Positions 17,772-26,299 of a stretch of 64,000 nt of DNA are shown piece after piece (position 1 is the stretch's first letter; the number at the start of each line of letters is the position of its first letter). Source of the stretch: UBA9980 sp964436235 (lineage in GTDB: Bacteria; Muiribacteriota; UBA9980); contig CAYTCW010000002.1 of assembly GCA_964436235.1 (NCBI GenBank), forward strand, positions 33,325-97,324, in the 5' to 3' direction. The notes under the pieces were generated by a model. It did not search any database. It was not told the origin of the DNA and was given only the letters and a program-made list of their open reading frames with translations. The position numbers and the translations under genes were made by a program.

Positions 17772-18524
17772 CTATCTCGTTAGTATATAACTCTGGATGT
17801 ATTTGTAAATATATTCAGCCGGCCCGAAAACAAAAGGGTCGAGCTGTCTAAAATATACGAGGGCCAGTATTATAAAAAGCCCGTAGGCTTCCAGCGCGGC
17901 GAATTTACGAGCGAGCTTATCCGGCAGTACGCACATTAAGACCTTCGACCCGTCGAGAGGCGGAATAGGCAGAAGGTTAAAGCACATTAATATCAGGTTT
18001 ATGTGTATTCCGCCTATTATGAGCGATTTTATTATAATCAGAATAAAGATCACTCCGCTATCTTCGGTATTTGAAAACATATTGATTTCGGAGAATTTAA
18101 TTATATACTTAACTATGACCGAAAATATAAGCGCGAGCGTTAAATTTGAAAGCGGGCCCGCGAGGGCGACTAAAGTTATGTCGCGCCGCGGGTTTTTAAA
18201 GGCGGTGTAATCGACGGGAACCGGTTTTGCCCAGCCAATATGAACCATAATCATTGCAAGAACGCCAATCGGATCGAAATGTTTGAGCGGATTCAAAGAC
18301 AGGCGTCCGGCGTCGCGGGCGGTGTTATCGCCGAGAGTAAAAGCCATCAGGCCGTGCGATACCTCGTGCGTTACTATGGCTAATATTCCGAGGGCTATTA
18401 TAAAAACCTGCGCAAATAAATAACCCGCGTCGAATTTTTTCATTTCGAGAAAGGTATTAGCCATATAAAGCGCGATTATTAAAATTATTATGTTTATTAA
18501 TCTTTTATTATCTGAAACTGTCAT
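17772..18524 (-). CDS. Site-2 protease family (M50) membrane metalloprotease
   Basis: The 250-residue polytopic protein has the zinc motif H53-E54-V-S-H57 within a membrane helix and the third ligand in NLLPIPPLDGSKV (Asp191). This matches the short, PDZ-less bacterial S2P group. The HFDPIGVL and AGPLSN segments are also family hallmarks. It would cut membrane-spanning substrates inside the bilayer; substrates are unknown. Its start codon overlaps the stop of the RND adaptor gene by one base (TAATG), which indicates tight translational coupling with the efflux operon. Confidence 0.93.
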   Translation of the reverse strand: MTVSDNKRLINIIILIIALYMANTFLEMKKFDAGYLFAQVFIIALGILAIVTHEVSHGLMAFTLGDNTARDAGRLSLNPLKHFDPIGVLAMIMVHIGWAKPVPVDYTAFKNPRRDITLVALAGPLSNLTLALIFSVIVKYIIKFSEINMFSNTEDSGVIFILIIIKSLIIGGIHINLILMCFNLLPIPPLDGSKVLMCVLPDKLARKFAALEAYGLFIILALVYFRQLDPFVFGPAEYIYKYIQSYILTR

Positions 18525-19351
18525 TAGTTCGTTTTTATTACCGCTTTTAAAAACATTCCGGCTTTTAATTTATGGTCAGGATTTTGAATAATAGCGTTCA
18601 CTTTGAAAAAGTGAGTGAGCTGATCGCCTATCGGGTTGATCTCATAAATTTCGCCTTTAAAGGTTTCACCGGGGTATGCGTCAACGCTTATATCGAGTTT
18701 ATCGCCTTTTTTAATTCTTGATATAAGCAATTCGGGAACTTTAAGATTCGCTTTTATAAGATCGAGATCGACTATATCGTAAACCGGTTTGGCTTTATCG
18801 GCAAAATCGCCCGGTTCGCGGTATTTAACCGATACAAAGCCGTTCATCGGCGCGGTAATTATAGTGTTATTGAGCATGTTTTCGGCGATTTTAAGATTGG
18901 CGACGGCGGAATTAAGGTTTGCCTGCGCCGATAATTTAGCGTAAAAAGCGTTATCTTTAGCCTGTACCGAAGTTGAATTGCTTTTAAAAAGTTCTTCGAG
19001 CCTTTTGTAATCGGCATTAGCCTGTTCGAGGGCTATTTTAGTGCGTTCTATCTGGGTGTGAGCGAGAGCGGCCTGAAGTTCGTAATCGGTTTTTTCAACG
19101 CGCAGAACTACTTCGCCTGACTTAATATAATCGCCTTCGGCGAACGGCATATACTCGACGGTGCCGCCAGCCTTAGCGGATATGCTCACGGTCCTGTAAG
19201 GCGCCGAGGAACCGAAGACCGTAATTTCATTTTCACCGGTTGAAGCCTGCGCCTTGTTTAATTCGGCCATATTTTGCGCGGCGGCGTATTGCGCGGGAAT
19301 TATCTGAGTTAATAAAATTACCGAAAATATAATTTTTTTAATAAGATTCAT
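18524..19351 (-). CDS. RND efflux periplasmic adaptor (membrane fusion protein)
   Basis: The 275-residue protein has a signal peptide (about 1-25) and the usual adaptor order. A first half-lipoyl strand (VEYMPFAEGDYIKSGEVVL) is followed by a short helical hairpin, and the second lipoyl half is in NTIITAPMNGFVSVKYREPG. A beta-barrel (KVPELLISRIKKGDKL) and a short C-terminal strand complete it. It links the inner-membrane pump encoded just upstream to an outer-membrane channel. No TolC-type gene is in the window, so the channel is encoded elsewhere. GGAG lies 10 nt before the ATG. Confidence 0.93.
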   Translation of the reverse strand: MNLIKKIIFSVILLTQIIPAQYAAAQNMAELNKAQASTGENEITVFGSSAPYRTVSISAKAGGTVEYMPFAEGDYIKSGEVVLRVEKTDYELQAALAHTQIERTKIALEQANADYKRLEELFKSNSTSVQAKDNAFYAKLSAQANLNSAVANLKIAENMLNNTIITAPMNGFVSVKYREPGDFADKAKPVYDIVDLDLIKANLKVPELLISRIKKGDKLDISVDAYPGETFKGEIYEINPIGDQLTHFFKVNAIIQNPDHKLKAGMFLKAVIKTN

Positions 19352-19434
19352 TTATAAAAACTCCTTTTGTTTTCTTTTGTTTTCTTTTCTTCAATTTGCC
19401 TGTTTATATACTTAAACATCAGCCCGGTTTGTTA

Positions 19435-22400
19435 TTATTGTTTTACGGCATTACCGCCTGAAAAATAATTGATTAAATCATCTAAAAGCGTATAAACGAC
19501 GGGGATTACTATAAGCGTTAAAAGCGTAGATGTTATAAGGCCGCCTATAACGCAAACGGCCATCGGGCTTCTTGTTTCAGCGCCAGGCCCGGTCGCTAAG
19601 GCGATAGGCAGCATTCCGAATATCATTGCCAGCGTCGTCATTAGAATGGGCCGCAGCCTTGTCGGCCCCGCTTTGATCAAGGCGTCGAAGCGTGAAATTC
19701 CGGCGGTCCTGAGCGTAATAACGTAATCGATAAGAAGTATGGCGTTTTTAGTGACTAAGCCCATCAGCATTATAATACCTATAAGACTGAATATGCTCAG
19801 ATACGCGTTTGCTATTAGAAGGCCGCCCAGAGCGCCTACTATCGAAAGCGGCAGAGAAAGCATTATGGTGAATGGATGTATGAAACTTTCAAACTGCGAG
19901 GCAAGAATCATATAAACTATTATTATGGCAAGGAATATCGCGAAGAATATGCTTTCAAAAGATTCTTTCATAATATCGGCAAAACCTGCGAATTTAAAGT
20001 GATACTCAGGAGGCATTTTAATGTTTTCGGCTATTTTTTGAACTTCTGAAACGGCCTCGCCGAGCGGATAATTTTCGAGATTAGCGTATATGGTTATCTG
20101 CCTTTGCCTGTTCAAGCGGTCTATCTGAGTGGGTCCGGAACTTTCACGCGCGCTGATAAGATTTCTGAAATCGATAGCCTGGCCTGAAAGCGAGCGCACG
20201 TAAAAGTTGTCGATGCTTTTTAAATCGTTTCGTTCGCTGAGCGCTAATCTTAAATTAACGTCGTATTGATTGCCGCCGTCTTTGAATTTAGATATTTTTT
20301 CACCGGCGACGAGAGTTCTGACTGCGGAAGCGATAGAAGCTATAGGAACGAAAAGCTGCGAGGCGCGGTTGCGGTCGATATAAACGTCAAGTTCCGGTTT
20401 GCCGGTCTTATAAGTAGTGTCGATATCGACGAAATATCCTTTTACTTTCATTTTTTCTATTAGACTTTCACAGTAATCGTTGAGTTTTTCAAGGTCAGGT
20501 CCCTGTAATACCAACTGAAAAGCCGAATTTCTGCCGCCCGTCGAAAAATCGGAGGTTTCTTCGATGGCAATCGATGCTTCCTTGAAATTTTTAAATTTAT
20601 CACGGTATTCTATCATAAGCGCCTTCTGGTTTTTTTCACGCCTTTCGACTTTAGGTATTAATTCAACGAAAACACTTGCAAGGTTAGCTTTTTCCTGTGC
20701 ATCGGAACCGATGGTCATAAATACGTTTTTAATATATTTTTTATCTTCTAAAAGAATATCTTCGATTTTTTTTACTATTTGAGAAGTATAATCGATGGAA
20801 GAGCCGGTTGGCGTTTCAACCGAAATATTGAACTGATCTTTATCTTCTTCAGGCTTGAATTCTGATTTGATATGTTTTGCAAGGACTAAGCTCGAGTATA
20901 AAAATAAAACGCTTAAAATTACTATAATTAAACGGGCGTTAAGGCTCTTTTTTAAAATCCAGATGTAAAATTCGTCTATGTAGATAAATATTTTTTCGAA
21001 AAAATTGTAAATTCTGCCGTGTTCTTTATGTACCGTCATAAAACGCGAGCAAAGCATCGGCGTAAGCGTGAATGATATAAAAAGCGATACTAACACGGCG
21101 AATGTAACCGTCATTCCGAATTCAAAGAAAAATTTACCGATCATGCCTTTCATAAAAGCGACCGGAACGAAGACCGCCACTATTGAAAAAGTGGTCGCAA
21201 GAACCGCAAGGCCTATTTCACCGGTGCCGCTGAGTGCGGCTTCTCTGGGGTTTTTACCTTCTTCGGCTTGATGACGGTATATGTTTTCTAAAACGACGAT
21301 AGCATCGTCTATAAGCATACCGATCGATATCGAAAGCGCGAGCATGGTAAGATTGTTGAAGGTGAAATTCATATATTTCATAAACGCGAAAGTCGATATT
21401 ACCGAAGTAGGAATGGCCATGGCAGATATTAGCGTGGTTTTAAAATTTCTTAAAAAGACGAATACTATAAAAATTGCGAGGCCGCCGCCGAAAATCAGGT
21501 GAAAAAACACTTCTTCAATGGATATTTTAATAAATTTAGACTGGTCGGTTATTATTTTAAGCTCCATACCGGATGCTAAATTCGCCCTTAATTCATCGAT
21601 TATTTTTTTAACCGATTCAGCCACTTTAACTGTATTCGTGCCGCTTTGTTTCGACACCTGGATCGCTACCGCGTGGCTTCCGTTCAGGCGCGCGAAACTT
21701 TTACGGTCTTCGACGCCGTCTTCTATGGTAGCTATATCGCCGAGTTTTACGGCATATCCGTTTTTCATAGCAACATTTATATTTTTAAAGTCTTCGAGTT
21801 TTTCGACTTCGCCTTTTACTTTAACGACTACGTCGCGCTGACCGGTTTCAAGGCTGCCGCCGGGGATTTCAACGTTTTCGGTTTGAAGCGCGCGCGCCGC
21901 TTCGCTTACGGTGATATCGTGGCGCACCATTTTTTCGTTGTGCAGCCATATACGAATCTGACGCTCGAGGCCGCCTATTATTTTAACGGTACCTACGCCG
22001 TTGACTTTTTGAATAGCTTCTTTTACCACGTCTTTTGCATAGCGTGTAGTTTCTTTGATGCCTTTATCGGAGGCCAGAACCATTGACATTATAGGTTTTG
22101 CGCCGAGATCGAGCTTTTCGACAACCGGAGTTTCAGCTTCGAGCGGAAGATTGCTTTTAACGCCGGCGACTTTATCGCGTACTTCCTGGGCCGCTATATC
22201 CACGTTTTTTTCCAGCTCGAACTGGATTACTACCTGGCTGATATTTTCGAGCGATATAGAACGCAGTTCCTTGATGCCGCTTATACTGTTGACCGCTTCT
22301 TCGATTTTGTCGGTAACTTTCAATTCCATGGTTTCAGGCGAACCGCCTTTTAATACTGTAGTTACCGTAACGTAGGGAAAATCGACGTTCGGAAATAGAT

Positions 22401-22503
22401 CGACGCCTATCATGGTATAGCAGATCAAACCGAATACCACGAGCGCCGAAATGACCATTGTCGTAAACACGGGTCTGTTTACGCTTACTTCAGCTAAATA
22501 CAT
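19435..22503 (-). CDS. RND efflux transporter, AcrB/HAE1 type
   Basis: At 1022 residues it has the full RND plan: a helix, a large periplasmic loop, six helices, a second loop and five helices. Proton-relay residues are present: the aspartate pair in GMLIDDAIVVLENI and the lysine in GLVTKNAILLIDY. AAGGAG stands 6 nt before the ATG. It exports hydrophobic or amphipathic compounds from the inner leaflet or periplasm using the proton gradient. The adaptor gene follows 83 bp downstream. No regulator gene is adjacent. Confidence 0.95.
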   Translation of the reverse strand: MYLAEVSVNRPVFTTMVISALVVFGLICYTMIGVDLFPNVDFPYVTVTTVLKGGSPETMELKVTDKIEEAVNSISGIKELRSISLENISQVVIQFELEKNVDIAAQEVRDKVAGVKSNLPLEAETPVVEKLDLGAKPIMSMVLASDKGIKETTRYAKDVVKEAIQKVNGVGTVKIIGGLERQIRIWLHNEKMVRHDITVSEAARALQTENVEIPGGSLETGQRDVVVKVKGEVEKLEDFKNINVAMKNGYAVKLGDIATIEDGVEDRKSFARLNGSHAVAIQVSKQSGTNTVKVAESVKKIIDELRANLASGMELKIITDQSKFIKISIEEVFFHLIFGGGLAIFIVFVFLRNFKTTLISAMAIPTSVISTFAFMKYMNFTFNNLTMLALSISIGMLIDDAIVVLENIYRHQAEEGKNPREAALSGTGEIGLAVLATTFSIVAVFVPVAFMKGMIGKFFFEFGMTVTFAVLVSLFISFTLTPMLCSRFMTVHKEHGRIYNFFEKIFIYIDEFYIWILKKSLNARLIIVILSVLFLYSSLVLAKHIKSEFKPEEDKDQFNISVETPTGSSIDYTSQIVKKIEDILLEDKKYIKNVFMTIGSDAQEKANLASVFVELIPKVERREKNQKALMIEYRDKFKNFKEASIAIEETSDFSTGGRNSAFQLVLQGPDLEKLNDYCESLIEKMKVKGYFVDIDTTYKTGKPELDVYIDRNRASQLFVPIASIASAVRTLVAGEKISKFKDGGNQYDVNLRLALSERNDLKSIDNFYVRSLSGQAIDFRNLISARESSGPTQIDRLNRQRQITIYANLENYPLGEAVSEVQKIAENIKMPPEYHFKFAGFADIMKESFESIFFAIFLAIIIVYMILASQFESFIHPFTIMLSLPLSIVGALGGLLIANAYLSIFSLIGIIMLMGLVTKNAILLIDYVITLRTAGISRFDALIKAGPTRLRPILMTTLAMIFGMLPIALATGPGAETRSPMAVCVIGGLITSTLLTLIVIPVVYTLLDDLINYFSGGNAVKQ

Positions 22504-22573
22504 AGTAACTCCTTAAAATTAAATTAAATTATATTAGTTAATTTACTTAAACGGATTATAAATTATGGCCGGA

Positions 22574-24496
22574 TTAAAGTGAGCCGTATTTTCTTAGTAT
22601 TTCAGCGGCCTTTATTTTATCGTTTTCAAGCGCTAATTTTAAAGGGGTGTTGGAGTAGCGGTCAGAAATATTAATTTTAGCGCCGTTTTTAATCAATAAA
22701 TTAATTATATCGATAGAGCCGTCCATAGCGGCTAAGTGCAGGGCCGTTTTTCCATCTTCGCCGGTTATTTCGATATCGGCGCCTTTAGAAATTAATAATT
22801 CTACTATATCGGCCTTGCGATAATAAACTGCCATAAGCAAAGGCGCCTGCCAGAGATGTTCCATCGAACCTCTTTTTATGCGCCTCGCCGCATAACCCTT
22901 AACATTTACATTAGCGCCCTTTGAAATTAAAAATTCGGTTAATTCTTTATCGAAACCGGCCGCGTTACATAGCGGCGTAGCCCCGTTAGCGTCTTTAGCT
23001 TCGATATCGGCGCCTTTTTCGATTAATGATTTAGCCGCACCCGTGTTCATTGCTTTATGGAGCGCACAGCGGCCGAAATTATCGACGGCCTTTATATCTG
23101 CGCCTTTAGCGATGGCATGCTCTATAAGCGCGGGCTGGAAGGCCGAAAAAATGGGTGTATCGCCGAAATTAGCTTTAGCGTTGATGTCCGCGCCGTTTGA
23201 TATAAGCGCGTCTATTACTAATTTATAATTTTCGATTTTTTCTTCGTTGAATCCCCTTACGGCAAAGTGGATCGCGCATTCTCCGCCGGCCGATTTCAAG
23301 GTAATATCAGCCTTTTTGGAAATGAGCAGGTTGACTATATCGATATCGGCTCTTTTAGCGGCGTGCATCAGCGGCGTTTCGCCCTGTGCGTTTTGCGCGT
23401 TGATATCCGCTCCGTTTTTTATTAAAAACTCGCATAACTCCGGTTTTCTTACCTCATGAAGCGGCGCGTATCCCATATCGTCGCGTTCATTGGCGTCCGC
23501 GCCTTTTTTAATCAGCAATTCAGCTACTTCAACCGATCTGCATAGATGCAGAAGAGAGTTTTTAAATCTATCTTTAACGGCTATATTAGCTCCGTTTTCA
23601 AGCAGCAGCGAGACGGCCCCGGTATTATCCGAGCTTACCGCAAGAGTTAATATATATCCGCCGTCCGCGGTGCTTTCATTGATGTTTGTGCCTTTAGCGA
23701 TCAATAATTCAGCCGCGTTGAGCGCTTTATGAAGCACGGCTTTGAATAAAGGAGTTTCGCCTTCGTTATTTTTCTTATCTTTATTAAATCCCTTATCCAG
23801 AAGAAATTGGACCATCGCCGTATTATCCGATGAAGCGGCGCTGTGGATAAGTGTGTCGCCATTTTTAGCGGCGGAATTTATATCCGCTCCTTTAGAAATT
23901 AAAAATTCGGCCATATCTACTGATTTGGCATAATGAAGCGGCGTTTTGCCATATCTGTCGGCGGCTTCCATATCGGCTTTTTTATTTATTATAACTTCGG
24001 CCGCGTCTTTAAGTTCGTTCATTACGGCCATGTGCAGAGGGCTCCAGTTGAATAATTTTTCCGCCGGATTAACTTCGCAGCCGGCATTAATTAAACTCAT
24101 AAATATTTTCATATCATAATTTTCGATGCAAAGCGCCAGCGGCGAGCGGCCGCTTTTATTTTTAGCGTTAATATCGAGGCCTTTTTTAATAAAATAATCG
24201 ACTAATTGGCTTTTACGGCGTTTTATAGATTCGTGCAGCAGGTTATTATCGTATTTATCTTTTTGGTTTACGAGTTGAGGATTTTTTTCAAGAAGCTCCG
24301 TTATTTTTTTCAAATCGTTTTTAATCATCGCGCCGATAATTTCGTCTGGAAAAGCCGCGCCGAAGGCAATACTGAAATTAGTACCGAATAAAAAGACCGT
24401 CAGAATTAAATAAACTGATAATACGGGTAATAGCGATAATAGCGATAATGAAGATAATGATGAAAATAACATCTCAACCGGATTTTTTTCAGCCAT
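22574..24496 (-). CDS. Exported or membrane-anchored ankyrin-repeat protein
   Basis: I place the start at ATG 24494-24496, which has GAGG 7-8 nt upstream; an earlier ATG at 24559 has no such site. The 640-residue product has one hydrophobic N-terminal segment (about 18-48) and then about 17 ankyrin repeats, recognisable by G-x-T-P-L-H and L-L-I-x-x-G-A-D-I-N-A, filling the chain to its end. This is a pure binding scaffold with no enzyme domain. With the N-terminal segment it would be exported or hang in the periplasm. Some repeats are irregular (for example the one around MEHLWQAPLLMA). Confidence 0.9.
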   Translation of the reverse strand: MAEKNPVEMLFSSLSSLSLLSLLPVLSVYLILTVFLFGTNFSIAFGAAFPDEIIGAMIKNDLKKITELLEKNPQLVNQKDKYDNNLLHESIKRRKSQLVDYFIKKGLDINAKNKSGRSPLALCIENYDMKIFMSLINAGCEVNPAEKLFNWSPLHMAVMNELKDAAEVIINKKADMEAADRYGKTPLHYAKSVDMAEFLISKGADINSAAKNGDTLIHSAASSDNTAMVQFLLDKGFNKDKKNNEGETPLFKAVLHKALNAAELLIAKGTNINESTADGGYILTLAVSSDNTGAVSLLLENGANIAVKDRFKNSLLHLCRSVEVAELLIKKGADANERDDMGYAPLHEVRKPELCEFLIKNGADINAQNAQGETPLMHAAKRADIDIVNLLISKKADITLKSAGGECAIHFAVRGFNEEKIENYKLVIDALISNGADINAKANFGDTPIFSAFQPALIEHAIAKGADIKAVDNFGRCALHKAMNTGAAKSLIEKGADIEAKDANGATPLCNAAGFDKELTEFLISKGANVNVKGYAARRIKRGSMEHLWQAPLLMAVYYRKADIVELLISKGADIEITGEDGKTALHLAAMDGSIDIINLLIKNGAKINISDRYSNTPLKLALENDKIKAAEILRKYGSL

Positions 24497-24579
24497 GGTA
24501 TTACCTCGATAATTGAATATTTTTGAAGTATTATATATTAAAATAAATAATTTTGCCACATTTTTATTGATAAAAATAA

Positions 24580-24619
24580 AAAAGACGGTCTTAATAAACT
24601 GTTTTTAAGACCGTCTTTT
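24580..24619 (-). terminator. Strong rho-independent terminator of the selenorhodanese unit
   Basis: A perfect 15-bp stem (24580-24594 with 24605-24619, core AGACGGTCTTAA) with a 10-nt loop ends in a T-run on the - strand. It begins 22 nt after the TAA at 24642-24644. Its position fits a transcript that extends past the two UGA codons to that TAA. It also has T's on the + side and may work both ways. Confidence 0.88.
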
Positions 24620-24641
24620 AATTCGTTTATGCCGTTTATTT

Positions 24642-25109
24642 TTATTTTTCCGGTTCCAATAGCTCGTAACCGGCTTCTTTCCACGCTTTTATGCCCCCAC
24701 CGAGCACTTTCGCGTTGTATCCTTTCGCCAGGTATTTGGCCGCAAGACTTGCGGCTGAAGCATCCTGCTTTCATCCTCAGTAGAAAACGATCAGCTTCGA
24801 CTGCCCGGCGTCTTTGATCTGAGCTTCGAAATCTTTTAAAGAGATCGCGCCTTTAAGGTGGTTTTTGGCGAATTTCTCGTCGTCGGGATAAGCGCAGACA
24901 AGCAAAGCTTCTCCTGTCTGTACTTTTTCATAAATGTCTTTCGGGGTAACTATTTCAGCCGCTTTGACCTCAGTTGTTGCGGAAGCATCTTTAGTGACGG
25001 CGGTTTCAGCCGTAGCGGCCGCGCTTGTTTCATCGGCCGCGTAAGACGGGGCGTAAACTGAAAGCGCTGTAACAAGCATAATAGCAAATAAGATGGATAA
25101 TTTTTTCAT
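24642..25109 (-). CDS. Exported rhodanese-domain protein with two in-frame UGA codons, probable selenoprotein
   Basis: From ATG 25107-25109 (strong GGAGGTG upstream) the frame gives a signal peptide (about 1-24, ending SYA), an Ala/Thr-rich linker (about 25-55) and a rhodanese domain. At codons 111 (24777-24779) and 113 (24771-24773) it meets UGA. Beyond them the same frame continues as a normal rhodanese C-terminus with LGGGIKAWKEAGYEL and stops at TAA 24642-24644 (155 residues). The UGAs give LIVFY-U-G-U-KQDAS, matching the Y-C-x-C-P-x-E-x-S active site of single-domain rhodaneses: the first replaces the catalytic cysteine, the second its partner. A SECIS-like hairpin follows. UGA ends other genes here, so it is not globally reassigned. 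A pseudogene would need two nonsense hits on exactly these two cysteines. The selenocysteine machinery is not in this window. The substrate is unknown. Confidence 0.85.
24739..24755 (-). promoter_or_regulatory. Candidate bacterial SECIS hairpin
   Basis: On the - strand GCCGCAA pairs with TTGCGGC around a GUC loop (or six pairs around AGUCU). Counted with the five-base loop, 21 nt lie between the second UGA and the loop and 27 nt between the first UGA and the loop. A lower stem CAGG/CCUG can form outside it. The G in the first two loop bases and the spacing fit the bacterial SECIS model as I know it, and the AGUCU loop resembles the AGGUCU loop of E. coli fdhF. It also encodes residues of the rhodanese domain. 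Confidence 0.7.
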
Positions 25110-25121
25110 TTTTTCACCTCC

Positions 25122-25271
25122 TTAATTTGATTCGTATGTGAATTCAAAACGCTGGATCACTCCGTCTTTTATAGTCGATGATACCGGATTTTCGAGACTT
25201 TCGGCGACCGCTTCGCTCAGCCTGTTTAACGCGTTGGTATAACCTTCGAATTTTTCATTCCATCTAGCCAC
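25122..25271 (-). pseudogene. Truncated HI0074-type nucleotidyltransferase substrate-binding (HEPN) protein remnant
   Basis: A 49-residue frame from GTG 25269-25271 (AAGGCGG upstream) to TAA 25122-25124 reads VARWNEKFEGYTNALNRLSE and continues to KDGVIQRFEFTYE. This is the N-terminal third of the HI0074/NTase-substrate-binding HEPN family, in which the last motif continues as (F/Y)ELAWK. Here it breaks off as TYESN-stop, and the stop runs into the ribosome site of the rhodanese gene. Full-length members are about 120-140 residues and pair with a MNT nucleotidyltransferase, which is absent here. It is probably the stump of a toxin-antitoxin pair; it may now serve only as a translated leader. 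Confidence 0.68.
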
Positions 25272-25342
25272 TGAAAATCCGCCTTAAAAAATATTTTGAA
25301 AAAAGATTTTTATGAGAATACTTAAATCGGTTCGTGAAGATA

Positions 25343-25371
25343 ATTCTATCATAATGCAAGCACAATATCAA
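25343..25371 (-). promoter_or_regulatory. Sigma70-type promoter for the HEPN-remnant/rhodanese unit
   Basis: On the - strand TTGATA (25366-25371) and TAGAAT (25343-25348) are separated by 17 bp. It is the only good promoter seen between the ABC importer operon and the rhodanese gene and lies about 70 bp before the HEPN remnant's GTG. Confidence 0.6.
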
Positions 25372-25428
25372 CATTTTTGATTTATGTGCAGATTTATCGA
25401 TTTTGTATTGACATTTTATATATTTTTT

Positions 25429-26289
25429 TTATTGTTTTACCGCGCCGGCGGTGATGCCGCTTATGAAGTATCTTTGAAAAAAAAGAAATATGGCGAGCGG
25501 CAGGATCATCGAAATGAAAGCAGATGCGGCCATTATATGCCAGCCAGATTCGAGTGATCCTTTCATACTCGTTATTTTTACGGTGAGAGGCGCAACACTT
25601 TCGCTTCCTCCGAGGTAGGCCAGGGCTACCAGAAGATCGTTCCACACCCACAGGAATTCAAAGATGGCGAGCGAGGCTATAGCCGGCATCGAAAGCGGCA
25701 GGACTATCTTGAAAAATATCTGAACGCGGCCCGCGCCGTCGATCATGGCGGCTTCTATCAGCGAAAACGGTATCGAAATGAAAAAGTTCCTCAGCAGATA
25801 AACGGAAAAAGGTATGCCGTATGCCGCGTGCGCGAGCCAGACCGCGGGGAAAGTTCCGGATAAATTAAGCGAATTGAGCATTTTGAGCACCGGTATAAGC
25901 GTTATTTGAACGGGCACGGCCTGAAGCGCTACTATCGTTAAAATAATGACGCCCCTTCCGTTTATTTTTAAAAACGCCAGAGGAAACGCTGCCATGGCGG
26001 ATAGCAGAACGGTAAGCAGCACCGCGGGTCCCGTTATTATGAGCGAATTGACAAAAGCTGTGCCGATCCCTCCCTGGAATATTACCGATTTATAATTATC
26101 AAAAGTGAAAGATCGGGAATCGATTAAAAAGTTCCACCAGCCCGATGAATATATTTCGTTCTGGTTCCTCAAAGAACTTATCAAAAGCGCCAGCGTAGGA
26201 ATAAACCATAAAATCGCGATCGCGGCTACGGTTAAATTCAGAAATAAAATTTTGTAATTTTTAAAATTAAAATAACTTTTATTTTTCAT
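25429..26289 (-). CDS. Sugar ABC importer permease, MalG/CUT1 type
   Basis: The 286-residue protein has six predicted membrane helices and the cytoplasmic EAA loop EAAMIDGAGRVQIFFKIVLPL that docks the ATPase. An N-terminal LISSLRNQNEI segment is typical of CUT1 permeases of the MalG side. It pairs with the MalF-like gene 10 bp upstream to form the membrane channel for an oligosaccharide or related solute. The cluster has no ATPase gene, so a shared MsmX-type ATPase encoded elsewhere is expected. Confidence 0.93.
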   Translation of the reverse strand: MKNKSYFNFKNYKILFLNLTVAAIAILWFIPTLALLISSLRNQNEIYSSGWWNFLIDSRSFTFDNYKSVIFQGGIGTAFVNSLIITGPAVLLTVLLSAMAAFPLAFLKINGRGVIILTIVALQAVPVQITLIPVLKMLNSLNLSGTFPAVWLAHAAYGIPFSVYLLRNFFISIPFSLIEAAMIDGAGRVQIFFKIVLPLSMPAIASLAIFEFLWVWNDLLVALAYLGGSESVAPLTVKITSMKGSLESGWHIMAASAFISMILPLAIFLFFQRYFISGITAGAVKQ

Positions 26290-26299
26290 TCGTATTCCG

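Noticed and set aside
24538..24774. A 78-residue leftward frame at the end of the rhodanese gene
   Set aside because: It is in another phase from the rhodanese, has a basic, non-family composition and lies over the true rhodanese C-terminus and terminator.
24771..24779. UGA reassigned to an amino acid throughout the genome (as in some candidate phyla)
   Set aside because: URO-D (1409-1411) and DUF1638 (2007-2009) end at UGA within tightly overlapping operon genes, so UGA works as a stop.
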